A stretch of 64,000 bases of DNA from Marinobacterium sp. (lineage in GTDB: Bacteria; Pseudomonadota; Gammaproteobacteria; Pseudomonadales; Balneatricaceae), in the NCBI GenBank assembly GCA_030602245.1, contig JAUWAC010000002.1, positions 62,001-126,000 of the forward strand, written 5' to 3'. The notes beneath the pieces are model-generated. The model saw nothing but the letters and a program-made list of their open reading frames with translations. It did not search any database and was not told where the DNA came from. The translations under genes were made by a program, and so were the position numbers. Positions 58,281 to 64,000 of the stretch are shown one piece after another (within the stretch, counting starts at the first letter, position 1; every line of letters starts with the position of its first letter).

Positions 58281-58634
58281 ATGGTCGAGCCACTTTATAT
58301 CTTCCTGTTCGCGGGTATCGTTTCAATGTCTGCAGCGCTCAGCGCCGGTGCACTCAACAAGCTGCCGCTGGAGCAGAAACCGGGCTTCATGCACAAGCCC
58401 AATGGTCAGGTCACGGTGGTGATGGCCGGCAATCTGGGCGCGATTACGCTGCTCGGCGCGATGGCGTTCGGCTTCCTGAAACTGCAGTGGTGGATTCCGC
58501 TCTCCTGCATGTTCATTACCTTCCCGGTCATGCATCTGCTGATTTTTCAGCGCCTGCTGGGTGATCTGAAAAACCTGTTCCTGATGCTGCCACTGGTCGT
58601 CGTGGCCGCGGTAGCGCTCTACTACTACTGGTAA
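58281..58634 (+). CDS. Small membrane protein with three to four helices, unknown
   Basis: The 117-residue protein starts at ATG 58281 after AAGGAGG, a strong ribosome site. Hydrophobic segments are at about 4-26, 50-67, 71-86 and 97-114. No family is recognised. It is divergent from the O-methyltransferase gene. A hairpin (GCGGCCG and CGGCCGC, 58641-58662, loop TTTTTGAG) follows the stop and may end its transcript. Confidence 0.75.
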   Translation: MVEPLYIFLFAGIVSMSAALSAGALNKLPLEQKPGFMHKPNGQVTVVMAGNLGAITLLGAMAFGFLKLQWWIPLSCMFITFPVMHLLIFQRLLGDLKNLFLMLPLVVVAAVALYYYW

Positions 58635-58854
58635 GTGACGGCGGCCGTTTTTGAGCGGCCGCATCTGCGCGGGCGTTCTGCCCGGTGGTCGTTTGCAGCT
58701 GGTATAGCCGCCAACGCTTGTAGCGCCGCCCAACCCCGAATGTTCAACGGGGCGGCAGGCTGTTGCCTCTTTGGCGGCGCTGGTCACCCCGTCTGCCATG
58801 CCGTTGTGCCGATATGTGCCTCTTAACAGGCCTCTTTGCGCTGCACCAAAAACA

Positions 58855-58969
58855 TCAAAAACCCGGCTTGAATTTTGCTGAAAAATCAATATCTAATTTT
58901 GAATATTTTGTGTTTATTCAATATTAAATTTTGATATATCGCCTTTTATTCAAAATTAAATCTTGAATA
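58855..58969. repeat. Four TCAA-N9-TTGA quasi-palindromic elements at 31-32 bp spacing
   Basis: Elements begin at 58855, 58886, 58918 and 58950. The last three are AT-rich 20-mers (for example TCAATATTAAATTTTGATAT) exactly 32 bp apart. The first keeps only the TCAA and TTGAA half-sites around a GC core. Three-turn spacing puts them on one face of the DNA, as expected for cooperative binding by one regulator. Confidence 0.75.
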
Positions 58970-59109
58970 AAATGGCAAAATTCAGCATGAAAGTTTTTTG
59001 ACCAGCATTTTGTGAAGCGGCAAATCCCTTCACATCAGGGGGCTCTATTTTTTTGAAATACAACGAATTTGCCCTTCAGTCCGGCAAGAACCTGCCGATA
59101 TGGAGGAAT

Positions 59110-59130
59110 ATGGCATCGTTGATTTTTTGA
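59110..59130 (+). other. Possible six-residue leader peptide frame (MASLIF) before ftsA
   Basis: GGAGGAAT leads directly into ATG GCA TCG TTG ATT TTT TGA. The ribosome site is better than that of ftsA. There is no support beyond this, and it could be chance. Confidence 0.25.
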
Positions 59131-59273
59131 ACAGGCCTACGCAATACTAGCGCTGCAGATACACGCTGAAACAGGTTTTAAGCTCTGGCCCATTAATTGC
59201 TTAATACATGACAACGCTGCTCTGCAAACCCGATTTAAAACTGATTGATGCAGACAGCCTGACGCAGACGACT

Positions 59274-60539
59274 ATGACGATTGCAAATAACATGATAGTG
59301 GCGCTCGACATCGGGACCTCCAAGGTGGTGTGTCTGGTGGGCGAGATGACCCCGGCAGGCGATATTGAAATCGTCGGTTTCGGCTCGCAGCCGTCTCAGG
59401 GGCTCAAGCGCGGCGTCGTCGTCAATATTGAATCCACCGTCAGCTCGATCCAGCGTGCCGTTGAAGAGGCGGAGCTGATGGCGGGCTGCAAGATCCATTC
59501 GGTCACGGTGGGCATCGCCGGCAGTCACATCAACAGCCTCAACTCCCACGGCATTGTCGCCGTGCGTGATCGCGAGGTGAACGAGTATGACCTTGAACGG
59601 GTGATCGATGCCGCCCGCGCGGTGGCGATTCCGGCGGATCAGAAGATTCTGCACATTTTGCCGCAGGAGTATCTGATCGATAACCAGGAGGGGATTCGCG
59701 AGCCGCTGGGCATGTCCGGGGTGCGCCTGGAGGCCAAGGTGCATCTGGTGACCGGCTCGATCAACTCGGTTCAGAACATCGAAAAATGTATTCGCCGCTG
59801 CGGCCTTGAAGTGGACGCGGTGGTGCTCGAGCAGCTGGCGTCGAGTCATGCGGTGCTGACCGATGATGAAAAGGATCTCGGTGTCTGCATGGTCGATATC
59901 GGTGGCGGTACCACCGATATTGCGATCTATACCCACGGCGCCATCCGGCACACGGCGGTCATTCCGATCGCTGGTGATCAGGTCACCAACGATATCGCCA
60001 TGGCACTGCGTACGCCGACGGTCAATGCCGAGCAACTGAAGATCAAGTACGCCTGCGCGCTGGCGCAGCTGACCCGGGCCGATGAAGTGATCAAGGTCCC
60101 GAGCGTCGGCGATCGCCCGGCACGGGATCTGTCGCGACAGGCGCTGGCCGAAGTGGTCGAGCCGCGGTACGAGGAGCTGTTCAATCTGGTGCAGGCGGAG
60201 ATTCGCCGTTCCGGCTTTGAAGATCTGATCGCCGGCGGCATCGTGCTGACCGGCGGTACGTCGAAGATGGAAGGCGCGGTCGAACTGGCCGAGGAGATCT
60301 TCCACATGCCGGTGCGCCTGTCGCGACCGCACGGTGTGCGCGGCATGGAAGAGCTGCTGCGCAACCCGATCTACGCCACCGCGATCGGGCTGTTGCACTA
60401 TGCGCGCGAGTCGCTGGGCAGCAGTGCGGAGCCGGCACCGCTGGCGGCACGTACGCCGGATGAGATCGACAGCGGACGGCGCCTGCAGCTGCCGGAGATG
60501 TTCGGGCGCATGAAAGCCTGGCTGCAGGGCAATTTCTGA
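59274..60539 (+). CDS. ftsA: Cell division protein FtsA
   Basis: The protein has 421 residues from ATG 59274, giving the family start ANNMIVALDIGTSKVV. An ATG at 59208 would add 22 residues with no better ribosome site. The actin-like ATPase motifs are intact (LDIGTSKV, VDIGGGTTDIAI, VLTGGTSKMEGAVELAEEIF), and the C-terminal membrane-binding amphipathic helix MFGRMKAWLQGNF is present. FtsA tethers FtsZ to the inner membrane. Normally ftsQ precedes it; here a 570-bp AT-rich region and an unrelated membrane gene do. Confidence 0.95.
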   Translation: MTIANNMIVALDIGTSKVVCLVGEMTPAGDIEIVGFGSQPSQGLKRGVVVNIESTVSSIQRAVEEAELMAGCKIHSVTVGIAGSHINSLNSHGIVAVRDREVNEYDLERVIDAARAVAIPADQKILHILPQEYLIDNQEGIREPLGMSGVRLEAKVHLVTGSINSVQNIEKCIRRCGLEVDAVVLEQLASSHAVLTDDEKDLGVCMVDIGGGTTDIAIYTHGAIRHTAVIPIAGDQVTNDIAMALRTPTVNAEQLKIKYACALAQLTRADEVIKVPSVGDRPARDLSRQALAEVVEPRYEELFNLVQAEIRRSGFEDLIAGGIVLTGGTSKMEGAVELAEEIFHMPVRLSRPHGVRGMEELLRNPIYATAIGLLHYARESLGSSAEPAPLAARTPDEIDSGRRLQLPEMFGRMKAWLQGNF

Positions 60540-60652
60540 CAGCGAACAACGATTTTTCTCGGGCGCCCGCAGCGCCCGTGTGACACAACAGCACGACAGA
60601 GCGATCCCGGCGCAGAACCGGGGCCTGAAAAAACCTGGAAGGAGACGCAGAA

Positions 60653-61834
60653 ATGTTCGAACTGGTTGATAGCGTACCGCAGAGCGCTGTTATCAAGGTT
60701 GTCGGTGTTGGCGGTGGCGGCGGCAATGCCGTTGATCACATGGTGAGCTCGGAAGTTGAAGGGGTCGAGTTCATCTGCGCCAACACCGATGCTCAGGCAC
60801 TGAGCAAACTCGCGGCTCGCACCGTGCTGCACATCGGCGGCGAGCTGACCAAGGGGCTGGGCGCCGGCGCCAACCCGGAAGTCGGGCGCTCCGCTGCGCT
60901 GGAAGACCGCGATCGTATCGCCGAGGCGCTGTCCGGTGCCGACATGGTGTTCATCACCGCTGGCATGGGCGGCGGTACCGGTACCGGTGCGGCACCGATC
61001 GTGGCCGAAGTGGCACGCGAGCTGGGTATTCTGACCGTGGCCGTGGTGACCCGTCCGTTCCCGTTCGAAGGTCGCAAGCGCTCCCGGGTGGCCGATCAGG
61101 GGATTCGTGAACTGCAGGAGAACGTGGACTCACTGATCATTATCCCGAACGAAAAACTGCTGCCGGTACTGGGCAAGAACTGCAGCCTGATTCAGGCGTT
61201 CAGCACCGCCAACGATGTGCTCAAGGGCGCCGTGCAGGGGATCGCCGACCTGATCATCCGTCCGGGCATGATCAACGTCGACTTTGCCGACGTGCGCACG
61301 GTGATGTCCGAGATGGGCATGGCGATGATGGGCACCGGCAGCGCACGCGGTGAAAACCGTGCCCGCGAAGCCACCGAGGCAGCGATCAACAGTCCGCTGC
61401 TGGAAGATGTGGATCTGAAAGGAGCCAGCGGCATTCTGGTCAACATCACCGCCGGCATGGACCTCGGCCTTGGCGAGTTCTCCGAGATCGGTGATCTGGT
61501 CGAGGAATATGCATCCGAGAACGCGACCATCGTTGTCGGTACGGTCATCGATCCGGACATGAGTGAAGAGCTCAAGGTCACAGTTGTCGCCACCGGTCTT
61601 GCCAAGGCGCAGACGCAGGAGGTGCGCGTGGCCAACGGCGGTACCACGACCCGTGCCCGCGCAACGCAGACAGCAACCACTGACTTCGCCCAGATGGAAC
61701 TGCCCACCGTCATGCGTAACCGTCAGGCGGATGAGCGTGCACAGGAGCCGGTGCAGCAGGAGATGAAGCGGACCGGCACCGACGATATGGATTTTCTGGA
61801 TATTCCCGCCTTTCTGCGTCGCCAGGCGGACTGA
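60653..61834 (+). CDS. ftsZ: Cell division GTPase FtsZ
   Basis: The 393-residue tubulin homologue has the GTP-binding glycine loop ([12 protein letters not shown]), [15 protein letters not shown] at the N-terminus, and the T7 loop region ([12 protein letters not shown]). The conserved C-terminal tip [14 protein letters not shown] binds FtsA and ZipA. It forms the Z-ring. AAGGAGA precedes the ATG. It lies 113 bp after ftsA. A strong terminator follows at once, and lpxC is not next, unlike in most gammaproteobacteria. Confidence 0.97.
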   Translation: MFELVDSVPQSAVIKVVGVGGGGGNAVDHMVSSEVEGVEFICANTDAQALSKLAARTVLHIGGELTKGLGAGANPEVGRSAALEDRDRIAEALSGADMVFITAGMGGGTGTGAAPIVAEVARELGILTVAVVTRPFPFEGRKRSRVADQGIRELQENVDSLIIIPNEKLLPVLGKNCSLIQAFSTANDVLKGAVQGIADLIIRPGMINVDFADVRTVMSEMGMAMMGTGSARGENRAREATEAAINSPLLEDVDLKGASGILVNITAGMDLGLGEFSEIGDLVEEYASENATIVVGTVIDPDMSEELKVTVVATGLAKAQTQEVRVANGGTTTRARATQTATTDFAQMELPTVMRNRQADERAQEPVQQEMKRTGTDDMDFLDIPAFLRRQAD

Positions 61835-61880
61835 TATCTCCAAAGCCTGTGTAAAAAACGGTCGTTGACCGTCCAGGTTT

Positions 61881-61912
61881 CCCGCCTGACTCCGGTGTCA
61901 GGCGGGTTTTTT
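61881..61912 (+). terminator. Rho-independent terminator after ftsZ
   Basis: A 10-bp perfect stem CCCGCCTGAC/GTCAGGCGGG with a six-base loop is followed by six T. It closes the ftsAZ transcript and overlaps the end of the convergent gene. Confidence 0.93.
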
Positions 61913-63031
61913 CGTTCTGGCCTCCACCCTTCCTGCCTTCAGAATCAGCGTTGCGCGCAGACGGCTGCGGCCAAACCGTGCCATCGCCTGATACTCCTCA
62001 TGGGCGACCGGGACATCGATATAATCGGTCTCGCTGTGCCACGGATCGCGCTCGAAATCCGGATCGCTGATGTAAACATAACGATCGTCCGCACCGCTGA
62101 TGACAACCCAGTGCGGAGCGCGGTTGCGGTTCAGTCGCCAGGTGCTGATCAGCGTGATTGCCACCGCACCGGTGCCGATCGCGTTAAGCAGTTCCGCGAC
62201 AGACAGCTCTCGTTCGTGCAGCTGTACATCGGTGTCGGCCAGCTGCGCCAGATAATCCTGATGCACCAGTTCGATCACCTCTTTCTTGGCCGGATCCCGC
62301 ACGCTGTCGATAAACGGCGTACCGGCCGGGGTGACGTAGAGGGCTGCTGCAAATCCTCGATGCCATGCACTCAGCGCCAGTCCGTGCGGCGAGCAGCCGC
62401 CATGGCCCGAGGTCATGAAGATGGTGGTCGCCTCACGCCAGATGCGCAGTTCTTCGCGGCGTGTCATCGCACGCTCTGGCTGCAGTCGTGCCATGGCCAT
62501 CAACAGGCAGGCGGGGCCGCAGGTAAATGCCGTGGTCTGCTCGTAATAGCGGGTGCGTGGGCTGGGCCCCTGTGCCGTGCGCCGGATCGTTTTCTCCATC
62601 CGCAGGGCATCGCAGCCATCTTCGTAGTAGTCGGCGATGCGACCGAAACGGTGATAGCCGCAGCGTTCGTACAGCGCAATCGCCGGGTGGTTATCGCTGC
62701 GGACTTCCAGCCGCATAAAGCCACAGCCGCGTTCGCGGGCATGTTGTTCGGCGGTCTGCAAAAGCGCGACGGACAGGCCGCATCCGCGCCACGCCGGCGC
62801 GATGGCAATCGAGTACAGCCGTGCCAGGTTGGTGCCGGAGCGGTACAGATTCAGTACGTAGCCCGCCGGTGCCTCCTCAGCGTCGGCGATCAGCAGGTCG
62901 GCGTGTTCGGAGCGCAGCATGTGGCCAAGGCTGCGACGTGACAAGCGGTCGCCGCTGAAACAGCGTTTTTCCAGTTCGCAGAGGCGGTCGAGATCATCGC
63001 GTCGGGCGCGGCGGATCGGCAGGTCGGTCAT
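61898..63031 (-). CDS. GNAT acetyltransferase fused to C39-like cysteine peptidase
   Basis: The protein has 377 residues from ATG 63031 (63043 also possible; ribosome sites are weak). The GNAT domain covers about 1-150, with IAPAWRGCGLSVALLQ and AIALYERCGYHRFG like RimI. From about 165 comes a C39-like papain-fold domain with nucleophile C171 in TTAFTCGPACLLM, H307 in RAPHWVVISG and D323. The fusion pairs N-terminal acetylation with peptide cleavage. It is divergent from a RimK-like ATP-grasp gene, suggesting a shared peptide or protein-tail substrate. Confidence 0.9.
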   Translation of the reverse strand: MTDLPIRRARRDDLDRLCELEKRCFSGDRLSRRSLGHMLRSEHADLLIADAEEAPAGYVLNLYRSGTNLARLYSIAIAPAWRGCGLSVALLQTAEQHARERGCGFMRLEVRSDNHPAIALYERCGYHRFGRIADYYEDGCDALRMEKTIRRTAQGPSPRTRYYEQTTAFTCGPACLLMAMARLQPERAMTRREELRIWREATTIFMTSGHGGCSPHGLALSAWHRGFAAALYVTPAGTPFIDSVRDPAKKEVIELVHQDYLAQLADTDVQLHERELSVAELLNAIGTGAVAITLISTWRLNRNRAPHWVVISGADDRYVYISDPDFERDPWHSETDYIDVPVAHEEYQAMARFGRSRLRATLILKAGRVEARTKKPA

Positions 63032-63173
63032 GGGTGGGCACATACGGGCAGTTTCCGCCGATGCTACACCGCTGGCCGGTGGAAAACTACAGCCCGGTGA
63101 TGTGGTCAAGGGCCCTGTTCGCTTCACGCGATCGACCGCCCCTGAGCGGGTAAAAAATTGTCGCTGCGCATAT

Positions 63174-63201
63174 TTGAGCGCCTTCGCATCCGGCGCATAC
63201 T
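63174..63201 (+). promoter_or_regulatory. Probable sigma-70 promoter of the RimK-like gene
   Basis: TTGAGC, 16 bp, CATACT lies 28 bp before the start codon. It matches the consensus at most key positions. The rest of the divergent gap (63032-63173) shows no clear operator. Confidence 0.5.
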
Positions 63202-63229
63202 GTGAGCAACAACAGCCAGGGAGTGAGTG

Positions 63230-64000
63230 ATGGCCGGGTTTTACGTGGTGGTGGATGATCTGCGGGACTGGACGCCCTATTTCCCCAGTCGTGACGTGAT
63301 CTCGTTTGAGCAGTATATGGCGCTGTCGGAGGAGCCGGGGCGCGGGCGCACGCGGATTATCAATTGCTGCCGCAACTCGAGATCGCTCGGGCGTGGCTAC
63401 TACTGCTCGCTGCTGGCCGAAGCCCGAGGGCACAATGTGATTCCGTCGGTGCAGGTGATCAATGATCTGCGCCGCAAATCGTTGTGGTCGCTGGAGCTGG
63501 AAGGGGTCGAGGCGGCGCTGGACAAGCTGGCGCTGGCCGAGGGGGATCAGCGCGAGCAGATCGACGTGAAGATCTTTTTCGGTGACTGCGATGTGCCCCA
63601 GTTGGCACCGCTGGCACGGCAGCTGTTCGAACGTTTCCCGATTCCGTTGCTGGAGGTGCGGCTCAAGCGTGAGCGGGGCTGGCGCATTCAGCGCATCCGT
63701 CAGGGGGCGCTGCGCGATCTTGCGGGCGAGGAGCAGGATCTGTTCGCGCAGGCGCTGGACCGTTTCAGCAACCGGATCTGGCGCAGGCAGCGGGCCCGCC
63801 GACAGTACCGCTACGATATGGCGATGCTGGTCAACCCCGAGGAAAAGCTGCCGCCGAGCGACCGTACCGCGATTGCCCGATTCGTGCGTGCGGGTAAGCG
63901 GCTGGGTATCAATGTGCAGCTGATCGGACGGCAGGATTACCAGCGCCTGGCCGAGTATGACGCCCTGTTCATTCGCGAGACCACGGCGATCGATCACCAC
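63230..64000 (+). CDS. RimK-like ATP-grasp protein, N-terminal part
   Basis: The frame is open for 257 codons and runs off the window end. The visible part is the RimK-like N-terminal (RLAN) domain, with INCCRNSRSLGRGYYCSLLAEARGH near residues 44-68 and the start of the ATP-grasp pre-domain (YDALFIRETTAIDHH) at the end. The ATP-grasp catalytic core is outside. Family members ligate amino acids (often Glu) to a protein or peptide C-terminus. AGGGAG precedes the ATG. It is divergent from the GNAT-C39 fusion. Confidence 0.87.
   Translation, partial: MAGFYVVVDDLRDWTPYFPSRDVISFEQYMALSEEPGRGRTRIINCCRNSRSLGRGYYCSLLAEARGHNVIPSVQVINDLRRKSLWSLELEGVEAALDKLALAEGDQREQIDVKIFFGDCDVPQLAPLARQLFERFPIPLLEVRLKRERGWRIQRIRQGALRDLAGEEQDLFAQALDRFSNRIWRRQRARRQYRYDMAMLVNPEEKLPPSDRTAIARFVRAGKRLGINVQLIGRQDYQRLAEYDALFIRETTAIDHH

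Larger units (their letters stand above)
58635..59207. other. AT-rich 570-bp control region ahead of ftsA
   Basis: No full-length gene is seen. The first 200 bp hold a hairpin and GC-rich sequence, then composition changes sharply to AT-rich from about 58845. It holds four spaced TCAA-N9-TTGA elements (58855-58969), runs of T and A, and a possible tiny leader frame at 59110-59130. No consensus sigma-70 promoter stands out. It probably carries the ftsAZ promoters. Confidence 0.6.

Noticed and set aside
63032-64000. Minus-strand extension of the GNAT-C39 frame to the window end
   Set aside because: It is antisense to the RimK-like gene and has no acetyltransferase homology. The GNAT fold starts at about 63031.

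Overview
The window is a GC-rich stretch (AT-rich only in a few intergenic spots) from a motile gammaproteobacterium, probably a marine or saline Oceanospirillales/Pseudomonadales relative. The evidence is gammaproteobacterial-type FtsA/FtsZ, the YdbH-YnbE-YdbL set, a PilU-type ATPase, a YadG/YadH-QueF gene order like that of Pseudomonas, TRAP transport, and sigma-28 promoters. No species can be named from sequence alone. No phage, insertion sequence, CRISPR array or rRNA gene was seen. Genes are densely packed.

Layout. 1-6179: copper/silver export cassette (CusB with a fused CusF domain, CusA, CopC, a Met/His-rich periplasmic protein, an HMA-like protein, CopD). 6271-15427: ketone-body cluster. 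An operon aacS-bdhA-dctPQM reads leftwards from a sigma-54 promoter to a terminator. A divergent sigma-54 activator and a thiolase read rightwards, and two tandem palindromes lie in the shared control region. 15411-23293: diguanylate cyclase, DraG-like hydrolase, LysR/azoreductase pair, glutathionyl-hydroquinone reductase, pirin, a 37-residue membrane peptide and PilU. 24147-25570: three tRNA-Glu/tRNA-Gly pairs from two promoters, followed by tandem repeats that each end in a copy of the tRNA-Gly 3' end. 25704-32833: PA2817-like protein, YadGH exporter, QueF, nitroreductase, thioesterase, copper ATPase CopA behind a MerR-type promoter, and cyclophilin. 32921-34749: chemoreceptor with a sigma-28 promoter.

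34808-46490 is a photo-oxidative stress island: ECF sigma factor RpoE and zinc anti-sigma ChrR, a divergent FAD oxidoreductase-DUF1365-cyclopropane synthase operon, an SDR-NTF2 pair, YbgA-like protein and photolyase. The same close-packed run continues into YigZ, dGTPase, YciH and an aspartic protease. Three promoters of the same TGAWCC/CGTA type serve the three arms. 46491-53364: MTHFR-like protein, globin-coupled diguanylate cyclase, MgtE, DUF2238, YaeQ, GNAT, and a DUF5610 protein with a near-consensus sigma-28 promoter. 53401-58634: LpxR-like lipid A deacylase with YdbL, YnbE and YdbH (envelope lipid transport), an O-methyltransferase and a small membrane protein.

58635-59273 is an unusual AT-rich control region with four TCAA-N9-TTGA elements at 31-32 bp spacing. 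It precedes ftsA-ftsZ, which here stand outside the usual division and cell wall cluster: no ftsQ upstream, no lpxC downstream. The window ends with a GNAT/peptidase-C39 fusion divergent from a truncated RimK-like ATP-grasp gene, which may be a peptide-modifying pair.
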